Of a stretch of 41,032 nucleotides of DNA, positions 17,593 to 26,362 are shown piece by piece; position 1 is the stretch's first letter, and each line of letters starts with the position of its first letter. The stretch comes from Bacteroidota bacterium (GTDB lineage: Bacteria; Bacteroidota; Bacteroidia; Chitinophagales; Chitinophagaceae). A program made the position numbers and the translations under genes. Location: assembly GCA_023423835.1 (NCBI GenBank), contig JAFAEW010000090.1, forward strand, positions 1 through 41,032, written 5' to 3'. The notes beneath the pieces were generated by a model. That model made no database searches. It was given only the letters and a program-made list of their open reading frames with translations, and was not told the DNA's origin.

Positions 17593-18726
17593 ATGGATCT
17601 GCTTCAAATACCTGAGTTCTGGAAACTGCTGATTTTCATATTCTTTTGTATCGTAATTGCGATACAATTGTTTTATTATCTCTATTTTTTTCAACGGCTG
17701 GCCAATTACGTTCCTCCGGTAAAGAAAGCTTCGCAACAATATCCGGTATCCGTAATTGTGTGTGCAAAGAATGAGGCAGCCAATATCGTGCAGAATCTCC
17801 CCGGAATTTTGTTGCAGGACTACCGGTCTACTCATGAAATTATTTTGGTGAATGACAACAGCACCGACGAAACCAAATATCTGATTGAAGAATTTCAGAA
17901 GTCATTCAAAAATCTTCAGCATCTCAGTTTAAAACAGGAAGCGAAGATGATCCCCGGAAAGAAATTTCCGCTGTCGATGGGAATCCGGTCTGCAAAGTAT
18001 GAAGTGGTATTACTGACCGACGCAGATTGTATTCCCGCCTCCGAACACTGGCTGTATCAAATGCAGCAGGGTTACGACGACAACATTCAAATTGTTTTGG
18101 GATACGGCGCCTATAAAAAGAAACCCGGATTGCTAAACAAACTGATCCGCTTTGAAACTTTTCATACTGCCCTACAATATTTATCGTTTGCGCTTGCGGG
18201 AAAGCCTTATATGGGTGTGGGAAGAAATCTTTCATACAAAAAGCAATTGTTCCTAAACAATAAAGGATTTTCTGCCATAAATCACATCCCCGGCGGCGAT
18301 GATGATCTTTTTATCGGAATGGTAGCAAAAAAAGGAAACACGGCAATCGTAATCGATAAGGACGCACATACGGTAAGTGAGCCGAAACAAAGTTGGCGTG
18401 AATGGCAGAAGCAAAAAGACCGGCATTATACCACCTCCAAATTTTATAAGAAAAATATTAAGACCTGGTTAGGTCTCTATTCACTTTCACAGGTGCTCAT
18501 ATATCCTGCATTTGCGGCCGCCATCTTATTTTTCAACTGGTACATTGTACTCGCAATCTTTCTGCTCCGGTTGATCGTAATAGCGATCAATTGGAAAAAT
18601 ACGATGCAAAAACTCAATGAATCAGACCTTTGGCCATTATTCCTTTTCTTTGATTTCTGGATGTTTATCTATTACCTGTTTTTTGTGCCATCACTCTGGA
18701 AAAAACCATCCAAAAACTGGGATTAA
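17593..18726 (+). CDS. Family 2 glycosyltransferase, membrane-associated
   Basis: GT-A fold inverting glycosyltransferase of about 377 residues. A hydrophobic N-terminal segment (about 10-30) anchors it; the catalytic domain has VSVIVCAKNEA, EIILVNDNSTDET (nucleotide-sugar binding Asp) and LLTDADC (metal-binding DxD-like Asp). The acceptor region includes GGDDDLFIG, and a QKDRH motif resembles the QxxRW box of processive enzymes. Two or three hydrophobic segments near the C-terminus suggest further membrane spans. The glycan made is unknown. A longer GTG start at 17575 is rejected because it overlaps the promoter. rsmG follows after 11 nt. Confidence 0.88.
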   Translation: MDLLQIPEFWKLLIFIFFCIVIAIQLFYYLYFFQRLANYVPPVKKASQQYPVSVIVCAKNEAANIVQNLPGILLQDYRSTHEIILVNDNSTDETKYLIEEFQKSFKNLQHLSLKQEAKMIPGKKFPLSMGIRSAKYEVVLLTDADCIPASEHWLYQMQQGYDDNIQIVLGYGAYKKKPGLLNKLIRFETFHTALQYLSFALAGKPYMGVGRNLSYKKQLFLNNKGFSAINHIPGGDDDLFIGMVAKKGNTAIVIDKDAHTVSEPKQSWREWQKQKDRHYTTSKFYKKNIKTWLGLYSLSQVLIYPAFAAAILFFNWYIVLAIFLLRLIVIAINWKNTMQKLNESDLWPLFLFFDFWMFIYYLFFVPSLWKKPSKNWD

Positions 18727-18737
18727 AATATTTTAGC

Positions 18738-19370
18738 ATGCAAAATACCGGACTGATCTTAAAATATTTTTCTGATTTCACTCCAAAACAGATTGAGCAG
18801 TTTACCGCTCTCGGTCCGCTCTATGAAGACTGGAACAGCAAGATCAACGTGATATCGCGAAAAGATCTGGAAGGGTTGTACGAAAAGCACATCCTGCATT
18901 CACTCAGTATTGCTGCTGCTTTTGAATTCGAACCCGGAAATAAGATCATAGATATCGGCACCGGCGGAGGATTTCCGGGAATTCCACTCGCTATTTTCTT
19001 TCCCGAAGTTGAATTTTTGCTCGTTGACAGCATCGCTAAAAAAATAAAAGTCGTGAATGAGATCGCAACGGCAACCGGGCTTGAAAATGTAACGGTCCTG
19101 CACAAACGGGTCGAGGAGATAAAGAATCAAAAATTTGATTTCGCAGTTTCCCGGGCCGTGGCTCCCCTGAAAGAGTTGTGGAGATGGAGTAAACCTCTAT
19201 TAAACAAGAAGAAACAATCTCTTCAAAACCCGGGATTGATCTGCTTGAAAGGGGGAGACCTGGCACAGGAAATATCCGATAGCGGGTTGCGGCCACGAAT
19301 GATAGAAATTAGCCAGATTTTCAATGAACCCTACTTTTCCGAAAAATATCTGTTGCACATTCCTTCCTGA
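18738..19370 (+). CDS. rsmG: 16S rRNA (guanine527-N7)-methyltransferase RsmG (GidB)
   Basis: SAM-dependent methyltransferase that modifies G527 of 16S rRNA. The family hallmarks are NVISRKD, HILHSLS and the SAM loop DIGTGGGFPGIPLAI, followed by VDSIAKKI and SRAVAPL. The 210-residue length is usual. It is the second gene after the GT2 gene, and an imperfect inverted repeat starts right after its stop codon. Confidence 0.95.
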   Translation: MQNTGLILKYFSDFTPKQIEQFTALGPLYEDWNSKINVISRKDLEGLYEKHILHSLSIAAAFEFEPGNKIIDIGTGGGFPGIPLAIFFPEVEFLLVDSIAKKIKVVNEIATATGLENVTVLHKRVEEIKNQKFDFAVSRAVAPLKELWRWSKPLLNKKKQSLQNPGLICLKGGDLAQEISDSGLRPRMIEISQIFNEPYFSEKYLLHIPS

Positions 19371-19452
19371 TTTTCCGCTTTCGCTTTAGTTTCCTGGCCT
19401 TAATCCGCCTTCTCGGGAGCCCCATTTCCGTCACTGTTTGCGAAGCGGAAAA
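19371..19452. repeat. Imperfect inverted repeat after rsmG, possible end-of-operon structure
   Basis: TTTTCCGCTTTCGC (19371-19384) and GCGAAGCGGAAAA (19440-19452) pair over about 13 bp with one bulged T; the ~55-nt loop is unstructured apart from a short GC patch. No T-run follows, so it is not a standard terminator. The rest of the 405-nt gap holds a promoter (next entry), a small TTCAG-TGTA-CTGAA hairpin at 19568-19581 in the leader, and nothing else I recognise. Confidence 0.45.
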
Positions 19453-19481
19453 AAATCGAAATAAAAAAAAGGTTAAAAAAC

Positions 19482-19513
19482 TTTGTATTATTAAAAATTT
19501 CTTAATAGTTTAG
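19482..19513 (+). promoter_or_regulatory. Putative promoter of the first M4 metallopeptidase gene
   Basis: TTTG (19482-19485), 20 nt, TAGTTTAG (19506-19513; 7 of 8 to the -7 consensus). It leaves a ~255-nt leader before the ATG. The paralogue downstream has the same arrangement and spacing. Confidence 0.5.
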
Positions 19514-19775
19514 AGGTCTTATTTTCCTGTTAGGCAAGTGCGGAACAATCACAGGAAATTGAAACCATTCAGTGTACTGAAAAAATAATTTTTCTGTGCA
19601 TTTAACCTGCGAGCCTTAAGAATGAACCTGTTCTGAAAGTGTGATGTCCTGTCTCTGTTAAAAAACTGCGTCCGTCTACTCTCTGAATTTTTTTGATCCA
19701 CGTTATTGAAAAATAGCCTGGTTTTTCGATCGGTTAAATTGGCTGTGTATAATTTTTTAAATAAAAACATCTACC

Positions 19776-21695
19776 ATGAAAAGAAGAATTCTATCTCTCG
19801 CTTTCGTCTGTTTTCTTGGCCACGGTTTCGCCCAAAATTCGCTCAAGCAGGTCATCAGCGGTGAAAACGGCGTCACAAAGCCTATCGTTACCCTGCAGGC
19901 TTCCCAACAGGTGGCTTTCAACCCGGTTAACGCAAAAGCGATTTTTCAACTCGATGCCGCTTCGGACCTCGTTTTGATCAAGTCAGAAAAGGATGAACTC
20001 GGTGCCACCAATTACCGGTATTATCAGACCTACCAGCACATTCCTGTTGAAAACAGCATGTATATCGTAGGAGTAAAAGATGGTAAACTGCGTGAAATGA
20101 ACGGACAAATTCTGCTTCAATTTCCCAATGCGTTTACCAATCCCACTCCTTCCCTCACCCCACAGCAAGCTGTGCAGGCATCTTTGAGAAAAGTAAGCGC
20201 ACAACTCTACGCTTGGCAGGATCAGGAAATTGAAAATCGTATTAAGGATCAGATGAAAGATCCCAAGGCTACCTTCATTCCAAAAGCCACACTCGTCTGG
20301 TACAATCCTGCAGAGGAAATTGATCCCAACGGAATGCAGCTTTGTTATAAGGTTGACGTTTATGCAAGGCAACCGCTGAGCAGAGCCGATTATTTTGTAA
20401 ATGCCAAAACCGGAGAAATTGTAGGCAAGCATGATAAGATTCAATTTTCCGACGTGGTGAGCAAAGCGCAGACTGCTTACAGCGGCGTAAGGAGAATCCA
20501 TTCTGATTATACCGGCACCAACCTGCGCCTGCGGGATTACACCAAAGGAAACGGTGTGATAACCGTACACGGCGAATTTGGAATGCGTGGTCAGGACTAT
20601 ATCAGCACTACGAAAAACTGGAGTTTTGCCAACCAGGATCAGGCTGCACTTGATGCACATTATGGCGTAGGCCAGACCTGGTCATTCTACTGGGAAAATT
20701 TCAACAGAAACAGTTACGATGGCAATGGAACCGCCCTCTACAGCTACGTAAATGATCCCACCTACATCGATAATGCATTTTGGGATGGAAGTGCCATGAA
20801 TTTCAATAAACGTTCAAATGGAGAACCCGGTGGGGTAACCGGAATTGATGTGACCGGACATGAACTTACTCACGGCGTAACACAAACCACCAGCGGTCTC
20901 ATTTATAGCAAGGAATCAGGCGCTATCAATGAAAGCATGAGCGATATTTTTGGAAAACTCGTACAATTCTGGAGCAAACCCGATGACATCAACTGGTTGA
21001 TGAGTAACGATATGGATTGGATTATCCGCGACATGTCAAATCCGAATGCACAAGGACAGCCGGATACTTATAAAGGAACTTATTGGTATGGCGGTATCTT
21101 TGATAATGGTGGCGTTCACACCAATAGCGGTGTAGGAAATTTCATGTTTTACCTGCTGGTTAACGGTGGAGTCGGTACAAATGATAATGGTGATTCCTAC
21201 AACGTTAATGCTATCGGATTTAAAAAAGCAGCCAGCATCATCTATCGTACAAATACTGTTAAGCTTACCCCCAGTTCAAACTACGCCAACTGGAGAGACG
21301 CCTGTATCAGTGCCGCTTCTGATCTCTATGGTGCGTCTTCACCCGTTGTTACCCAGGTTATGAATGCCTGGCACGCAGTGGGCGTTGGCAATGCCGGAGT
21401 TTCAGCTATCGCACAGGCCGCACCCATTGAACAAGGAGCCGTTGCTATCAGTCCAAATCCTATCGCAAATGGATTTGCCCAAATTTCCTATTCAATTCAG
21501 AAAGATGGTAATGCCAGTCTCAAAGTACTGGGATTGAATGGATTGATGATGTCCAGGATTGAATTAGGAAAACAACTAAAAGGAAATCACACCTACCGTT
21601 TCAATGCCTCACAACTTCCAAAGGGAAATTATGTGTTGGTTCTTGAACAGGACGGAGTTATACTCAACCGTACTAACTTCCTCATTTCAAGGTGA
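19776..21695 (+). CDS. Secreted M4 (thermolysin-like) metallopeptidase with T9SS sorting domain
   Basis: Zinc endopeptidase of 639 residues exported by the Sec system (signal peptide ~1-19) and then T9SS. Order: FTP-type inhibitory propeptide (~50-100), PepSY-like propeptide (~110-215), M4 catalytic domain (~225-545). Zinc ligands are His362 and His366 in HELTH and Glu386 in GAINE; Glu363 is the general base and His448 in GGVHTNSG the transition-state His. The last ~80 residues (ISPNP start, PKGNYVLVLEQDG) are a por-type sorting domain. It is followed by a paralogue with two extra domains, suggesting duplication. Role is likely nutrient proteolysis. Confidence 0.93.
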   Translation: MKRRILSLAFVCFLGHGFAQNSLKQVISGENGVTKPIVTLQASQQVAFNPVNAKAIFQLDAASDLVLIKSEKDELGATNYRYYQTYQHIPVENSMYIVGVKDGKLREMNGQILLQFPNAFTNPTPSLTPQQAVQASLRKVSAQLYAWQDQEIENRIKDQMKDPKATFIPKATLVWYNPAEEIDPNGMQLCYKVDVYARQPLSRADYFVNAKTGEIVGKHDKIQFSDVVSKAQTAYSGVRRIHSDYTGTNLRLRDYTKGNGVITVHGEFGMRGQDYISTTKNWSFANQDQAALDAHYGVGQTWSFYWENFNRNSYDGNGTALYSYVNDPTYIDNAFWDGSAMNFNKRSNGEPGGVTGIDVTGHELTHGVTQTTSGLIYSKESGAINESMSDIFGKLVQFWSKPDDINWLMSNDMDWIIRDMSNPNAQGQPDTYKGTYWYGGIFDNGGVHTNSGVGNFMFYLLVNGGVGTNDNGDSYNVNAIGFKKAASIIYRTNTVKLTPSSNYANWRDACISAASDLYGASSPVVTQVMNAWHAVGVGNAGVSAIAQAAPIEQGAVAISPNPIANGFAQISYSIQKDGNASLKVLGLNGLMMSRIELGKQLKGNHTYRFNASQLPKGNYVLVLEQDGVILNRTNFLISR

Positions 21696-21715
21696 TTTTC
21701 CCAGCTTAAAATAAG

Positions 21716-21745
21716 GAGGCTGCCCCAGAAGGTGGCCTCTTTTTT
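21716..21745 (+). terminator. Intrinsic terminator after the first M4 peptidase
   Basis: GAGGCTGCC and GGTGGCCTC form a 9-bp stem with two G-U pairs around CCAGAA, followed by six T. It separates the two M4 genes into independent transcripts. Confidence 0.8.
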
Positions 21746-21815
21746 ATTGCACAGCTTTTTCCGTTTTTCGATAAGCAATTATTTCTAAATTAATGTGAAA
21801 AAAACGCAAAAAAAT

Positions 21816-21847
21816 TTTGTAGCTAATTTTAATTCTCCTTAAATTTA
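21816..21847 (+). promoter_or_regulatory. Putative promoter of the second M4 metallopeptidase gene
   Basis: TTTG (21816-21819), 20 nt, TAAATTTA (21840-21847; 7 of 8 to TAnnTTTG). The leader is ~165 nt. Apart from this and the preceding terminator, I see nothing in the 320-nt gap between the two peptidase genes. Confidence 0.5.
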
Positions 21848-22015
21848 TAATCAGTTTAGCAAGCTATTAAAGAAGGAAAAACACCATTTGAAGTTCAGAA
21901 TTTTGTGTAGGTAGATTTTGCTTAACCCTTTTATCAAATCCAATTTCTAAATTCAATTCTCTATAACCATGCTCAATCTCACGTAAAAATTTTCCATCAA
22001 AAAAAATCAAACAAC

Positions 22016-24667
22016 ATGAAAAGCAAAATTCTATTACTCATGCTGATGGGGCTTGCTATGCATTCCCTTGGGCAAAACCTGAAGTCTCTCATTGGTAGCA
22101 AACAAGGAATTTCTAATCACTATGTCACCCTGAAATCGGAGGATGCTCCTGCATTTGCCGTCAACAATCTCAAGCAGATCTTACAGCTCGATGCGAGGTC
22201 AGATCTTGTATTGGCGCAGTCTTTCAAAGACGATTTAGGGATGAAACACTATCGTTTCTATCAAACCTGGCAAAACATTCCTGTTGACCGTTCGATGTAC
22301 GTTGTACATACGAAAGACGGAAAAATATCCGGATTCACCGGAGAAATCATTACTGCTTTTCCGCAGGATATGCCTGCCGCGGTGCCGTCCATCTCTCGTG
22401 AAGACGCGTTGAATGCGGCAATACGGGTAGTGAACGCCAAAGAATACATGTGGCAGAATAAACAGCGCGAGCAAGATCTGAAGGAAGTATTGAAGAATGA
22501 AAATGCTTCCTATTATCCGGATGCGAAACTCGTATGGTTCTCTAATTCTGAAACCATCAATCCGAGAAGTCTGAAGCTGGCTTACAAAGTGGATGTTTAC
22601 GCAAATGTTCCGCTCAGCCGCGCCTACTATTTCATTGATGCACGAACCGGAAAACTTTTAGGGAAAGAGGATCTCATCCACACCTCTGATGCGGTTGGCA
22701 CCGGAAACACCTTATACAGTGGCACTCAAACCATTCACAGCGATTATTATAACGGCAGTTACCGTTTGAGAGATTACACGAGGGGCAACGGCGTTATAAC
22801 CCGGAAAGGAAATGTATCAGGCAAGCCGGATTATACCAATAGTTCCGCAAACTGGAATTTATCAGGACAGGATCGAAATGCTATGGACGTTCATTGGGGT
22901 GTTGAAATGACCTACGATTATTACAAGGTAAATTTCAACAGAAACAGTCTTGATAACAAAGGATTTGCGCTCACAAGTTATGTGAATGTGTCAGGAACCA
23001 CCGACAATGCTTATTGGGATGGAAGCACCATGAATTTTGGAAAAAGATCGGGAAGTACAAATGGCGTTACCGGCATCGACGTTACAGGGCATGAATTAAC
23101 ACATGGTGTTACACAATATACCTGCAACCTCACCTACAGCTATGAGTCGGGAGCCATGAACGAAAGCATGAGCGATATCATGGGAAAATCGGTTCAGTTT
23201 TTTGCGAAACCGGGCGATATCAACTGGCGCCTGAGTAACGATATGAACTGGATTATACGCGATATGTCTAATCCGAATTATGTAGGACAGCCGGATACCT
23301 ACAAAGGCACCTATTGGTATAACGGGGCCAGCGATAATGGTGGCGTGCATACCAATAGTGGAGTGGGAAACTTCATGTTTTACCTCCTCGTTAACGGCGG
23401 CAGCGGTACCAACGATATCGGCAATTCATATACAGTCAGCGGAATCGGTCAGGCAAAAGCCCAGCAGATCATCTATCGCACCCAAACTATTTACCTGTTC
23501 AGTTCGGCAAAATATGCAGACTGGAGAACGGCCTGTATCAGTGCCGCCACCGATCTCTATGGAGCCGGCAGTAATGAAGTAACACAGGTACAAAATGCGT
23601 GGTATGCAGTAGGAATCGGCGCAGCCGGCGGCGGTGGTGGCACCTGCAATACACCTACCGGACTCGCAGCTTCCTCAATTACTTCTTCATCCGCAAATCT
23701 GAGCTGGACCTCCACCGGCGCATCCAGCTACAACCTTCAGTACCGTGTATCCGGAGGTGCAACCTGGACCACCGTGAGCGGTATTGCCTCCAACAGCTAC
23801 AATCTTTCCGGATTGACCGCTTCAACCACCTATCAATGGCAGGTTCAAAGTGTTTGCAGCGGCGGCACAACCAGCGCTTACAGTTCTACCGCTACCTTCA
23901 CAACCTCCGGAGGAGGCGCAATTACCTATTGTGCAACCAGCGGCAACACCGATTACGAATACATCAGCAAGGTGGTATTTGGAAGCATCAGCAACAGCTC
24001 GGGAGATAACAATGGTTATGGCGATTACACGTCAAAAAGTACGAATGTAACGGCGGGATCGTCCTACACGATTACGCTTACGCCCGGTTTTTATGGATAC
24101 AGCTATGCAGAATATTGGACGGTTTACATCGATTTCAATCAGAATGGCTTGTTTACTGACGCAGGCGAAAGATTCAGCATCGGGGGAAGCTACGGCAGCA
24201 TCTCGAAATCCATCGCAATTCCGAAAACTGCGAAAAATGGATCTACAAGGATGAGAATACAGATGCATTACGGATCCGCACTCACCAATCCGTGTGGGAA
24301 CTTCAGTGACGGAGAAGCAGAAGATTATTCCGTAAACATATCCGGTGGTTCAGGATTTTCTTTTGCCGCAGCTGAAACAGACAATGCCAGTTTGACCACT
24401 GTCAATGAAAGTTTCAAAATTCAGCCGAACCCTGCATCCTCACAAGCGACTGTCTTCTACGATCTGAATAAACAAGGAAATATCCGGATCAAACTGTTAG
24501 ACTTATCCGGAAAATCCATGCAGAATGTCTCGATCGGAAATCAGCAAAAAGGTAGCTATCGCTACGATCTGCAACAATTGGATAAACTTAATGCCGGAAC
24601 CTACCTCGTGCTGGTTGAGCAGGATGGTAATCCGGTTGCAAGGTTGAAACTAATTCTACTAAAATAG
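22016..24667 (+). CDS. Secreted M4 metallopeptidase with fibronectin III, GEVED and T9SS sorting domains
   Basis: An 883-residue paralogue of the preceding peptidase. Signal peptide ~1-19, FTP and PepSY propeptides (~45-215), M4 domain with His359, Glu360, His363 and Glu383 and the second His445. Beyond the catalytic domain come a fibronectin type III domain (~544-630), a GEVED domain (~638-775, ending in GEAEDYSV) and a T9SS sorting domain (~800-883, from IQPNP). The added domains probably bind carbohydrate or protein on the cell surface or substrate. A short Gly/Ser/Thr linker precedes the Fn3 domain. All catalytic residues are present, so it should be active. Confidence 0.94.
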   Translation: MKSKILLLMLMGLAMHSLGQNLKSLIGSKQGISNHYVTLKSEDAPAFAVNNLKQILQLDARSDLVLAQSFKDDLGMKHYRFYQTWQNIPVDRSMYVVHTKDGKISGFTGEIITAFPQDMPAAVPSISREDALNAAIRVVNAKEYMWQNKQREQDLKEVLKNENASYYPDAKLVWFSNSETINPRSLKLAYKVDVYANVPLSRAYYFIDARTGKLLGKEDLIHTSDAVGTGNTLYSGTQTIHSDYYNGSYRLRDYTRGNGVITRKGNVSGKPDYTNSSANWNLSGQDRNAMDVHWGVEMTYDYYKVNFNRNSLDNKGFALTSYVNVSGTTDNAYWDGSTMNFGKRSGSTNGVTGIDVTGHELTHGVTQYTCNLTYSYESGAMNESMSDIMGKSVQFFAKPGDINWRLSNDMNWIIRDMSNPNYVGQPDTYKGTYWYNGASDNGGVHTNSGVGNFMFYLLVNGGSGTNDIGNSYTVSGIGQAKAQQIIYRTQTIYLFSSAKYADWRTACISAATDLYGAGSNEVTQVQNAWYAVGIGAAGGGGGTCNTPTGLAASSITSSSANLSWTSTGASSYNLQYRVSGGATWTTVSGIASNSYNLSGLTASTTYQWQVQSVCSGGTTSAYSSTATFTTSGGGAITYCATSGNTDYEYISKVVFGSISNSSGDNNGYGDYTSKSTNVTAGSSYTITLTPGFYGYSYAEYWTVYIDFNQNGLFTDAGERFSIGGSYGSISKSIAIPKTAKNGSTRMRIQMHYGSALTNPCGNFSDGEAEDYSVNISGGSGFSFAAAETDNASLTTVNESFKIQPNPASSQATVFYDLNKQGNIRIKLLDLSGKSMQNVSIGNQQKGSYRYDLQQLDKLNAGTYLVLVEQDGNPVARLKLILLK

Positions 24668-24688
24668 CTAAACCGGTGAAAGTAAACA

Positions 24689-24713
24689 GGCCCCGGACGA
24701 GTCCGGGGTCTTT
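24689..24713 (+). terminator. Hairpin terminator after the second M4 peptidase
   Basis: GGCCCCGGA and TCCGGGGTC pair over 9 bp (one G-U) around CGAG, followed by only three T. It is the first of two tandem hairpins between the convergent peptidase and greA genes. Confidence 0.6.
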
Positions 24714-24750
24714 ACTTCGGTTTGTCACTTGACACGATTATCAGGTTAAT

Positions 24751-24787
24751 AAAAAGACCCGCAAGTTTTTAAACCGCGGGTCTTTTT
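24751..24787. terminator. Bidirectional intrinsic terminator between M4 peptidase and greA
   Basis: AAAAAGACCCGC and GCGGGTCTTTTT pair perfectly over 12 bp around a 13-nt loop. T-runs flank the stem on both strands, so it serves the + strand peptidase and the - strand greA. Confidence 0.9.
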
Positions 24788-24805
24788 TTGTTCGTTTAAA
24801 ACCGG

Positions 24806-25279
24806 TCAGATGGCGATATCTTCAATTCTGAATTTAATGATTCCGGCCGGAGCGGTTACCTCGGCTATGTCACCCTTCGATTTTCCCAATAAACCCTGCC
24901 CAATCGGAGAATTCACCGAAATCTTTCCCGCTTTCAAATCAGCTTCCTTCTCTCCTACCAACTGATAGGTAAAAGATTTTTTATTGGCGATGTTCGTAAT
25001 CGTAACCTTGGTCAAAACCGACACCCGCGAAAGGTCAAGATTGGCCGGATCGACCACCCTTGCAGTTCCGAGCTGGCTTTCAAGCAGAGCAATCTTTGCT
25101 TCCAGAATTCCCTGTGCTTCTTTGGCAGCATCGTATTCCGCATTTTCTTTCAAATCACCCTTTTCCCTCGCTTCAGCTATTGCTTTTGAGGCGGCGGGCC
25201 GTTTCACGGTCTTCATTTCATGAAGCTCCTTTACCATATTATCATAAGCTTCCTGAGAAACATACATTATTTCACTCAT
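24806..25279 (-). CDS. greA: Transcription elongation factor GreA
   Basis: Rescues backtracked RNA polymerase by stimulating transcript cleavage through the secondary channel. The N-terminal coiled coil is seen at residues ~10-75 with the AREKGDLKENAEYDAAKE tip that carries the acidic residues, followed by the C-terminal FKBP-like domain (PIGQGLLGKSKGDIAEV). The chosen ATG at 25279 has AAAGG 4 nt upstream and gives 157 residues, the normal length. An upstream start at 25363 would add 28 atypical hydrophobic residues and run through a leader hairpin, so it is rejected. It has its own promoter. Confidence 0.96.
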   Translation of the reverse strand: MSEIMYVSQEAYDNMVKELHEMKTVKRPAASKAIAEAREKGDLKENAEYDAAKEAQGILEAKIALLESQLGTARVVDPANLDLSRVSVLTKVTITNIANKKSFTYQLVGEKEADLKAGKISVNSPIGQGLLGKSKGDIAEVTAPAGIIKFRIEDIAI

Positions 25280-25300
25280 ACACCTTTGTTTGAAAGAGAT

Positions 25301-25335
25301 AAAAAAAATACAACGCCGCATCAAACGCAGCGTTG
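25301..25335 (-). terminator. Terminator-like hairpin in the greA leader
   Basis: On the - strand CAACGCTGC and GCGGCGTTG pair over 9 bp (one G-U) around GTTTGAT, immediately followed by TA and eight T. It lies between the greA promoter and the ribosome site, at the very start of the predicted transcript, so it could act as an attenuator. Confidence 0.6.
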
Positions 25336-25344
25336 CATATAACA

Positions 25345-25377
25345 CAAAAATATAGAAATTCAAACTTAGAAAGCAAA
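25345..25377 (-). promoter_or_regulatory. Promoter of greA
   Basis: On the - strand TTTG (25374-25377), 21 nt, TATTTTTG (25345-25352), exact matches to both Bacteroidetes elements. The transcript would start about 5 nt later, so the leader hairpin is at its 5' end. Confidence 0.7.
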
Positions 25378-25417
25378 TTATTTAGCAGAAAAACCGGGCA
25401 AAAAAGTTAAAAACACC

Positions 25418-26362
25418 TTATTCTCTATCCAGGTATCCTGCTACTTCCAGCTTGTCTAAAATTACCCTTGCCATCAGGTAAAAAGCTTCAAAACTATAAC
25501 CCGCAATGTGGGCAGTGATTAAAACATTTGGCTGTTGCAATAACCATTTGAGCTGCCTGCTTTCCGGCTCTGAAAGCGTTTCCAGTTTTTCATTTGGTAA
25601 TACGTCCAAAGCGGCTGCCTTCACTTTTCCTGATTTCAATGCATTGATCAACGCATCAAGATCTGTAACCTTTCCCCTGCAGGTTGTCACAAAGTAAATG
25701 CTGTTTTCAAACTTTTCGAAGAAAGCATCGTTGGCATAACCATGGGTTTCTGCTGTTAACGGAAGATGAAGGCTTACAACTTCCGCATATTTCTGAATAT
25801 GTGATAATTCTGCTTCATGAATATTGAGGCTTGCAAATCCGAATTTGTATTTGTCGTGCGCCAGAATAGTTGTCCTGAACGGACTGAGCAAGGATGCAAA
25901 AGCGCTTCCGGTATTTCCAAAACCGATGATGCCGACCGTCTTTCCTGTGAGTTCGGTTCCGCGGTTTTCGTTGCGCAACCATTTCCCCTCCTTGATTTCA
26001 TCGTATGAATTTGAAATATTGTTCATGATATTCAAAAGCAAACCCAGCGTATGCTCTGCTACGGCGTTTCGGTTTCCTTCGGGACTGCTGATGCAGAAAA
26101 TGCCGAGTTTGGTGGCATAATCAACATCGATCAGTTCCATGCCGCTTCCCAACCTGCCGATCCATTTCAGATCTTTTGCCCGGTCAAGCATGGCCTGATC
26201 GATCTTCAATTTTGTGGTAACGATCAGCCCGGTACAGTTTGAGATCCGCCCGAGCAAGGCGGAATAGGTTATCTGGGGCTGGTATTCTACTTCAAACCCT
26301 TTTTCAGCCAGGGTTTCCTCTAATACGGGATGAACGGGTGCTGTGATGATTACCTTTCTCAT
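25418..26362 (-). CDS. D-isomer-specific 2-hydroxyacid dehydrogenase (SerA-like)
   Basis: NAD-dependent oxidoreductase of the D-2-hydroxyacid dehydrogenase family, 314 residues. The NAD loop GIIGFGNTGSAFA is at about residues 147-159. Likely catalytic residues are the Arg of TCRGK and the His of TAHIAG, with an acidic residue in the DVLPNEK segment. The RLGSGMELID segment near residue 70 is the substrate-binding loop of the family. It lacks the ACT domain of long SerA proteins. The exact substrate (3-phosphoglycerate, lactate, glyoxylate and others) cannot be told. It overlaps rsmA by 4 nt and is cotranscribed downstream of it. Confidence 0.88.
   Translation of the reverse strand: MRKVIITAPVHPVLEETLAEKGFEVEYQPQITYSALLGRISNCTGLIVTTKLKIDQAMLDRAKDLKWIGRLGSGMELIDVDYATKLGIFCISSPEGNRNAVAEHTLGLLLNIMNNISNSYDEIKEGKWLRNENRGTELTGKTVGIIGFGNTGSAFASLLSPFRTTILAHDKYKFGFASLNIHEAELSHIQKYAEVVSLHLPLTAETHGYANDAFFEKFENSIYFVTTCRGKVTDLDALINALKSGKVKAAALDVLPNEKLETLSEPESRQLKWLLQQPNVLITAHIAGYSFEAFYLMARVILDKLEVAGYLDRE

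Noticed and set aside
23599..24009. Arg/Gln/His-rich 136-codon frame within the second M4 gene
   Set aside because: Composition results from the Ser/Thr/Gly-rich Fn3 coding sequence read out of frame.
25280..25363. 28-residue N-terminal extension of GreA from an upstream start
   Set aside because: GreA homologues begin near the chosen Met; the extension would be translated through the leader hairpin and T-run, and the ATG at 25279 has a good AAAGG site.
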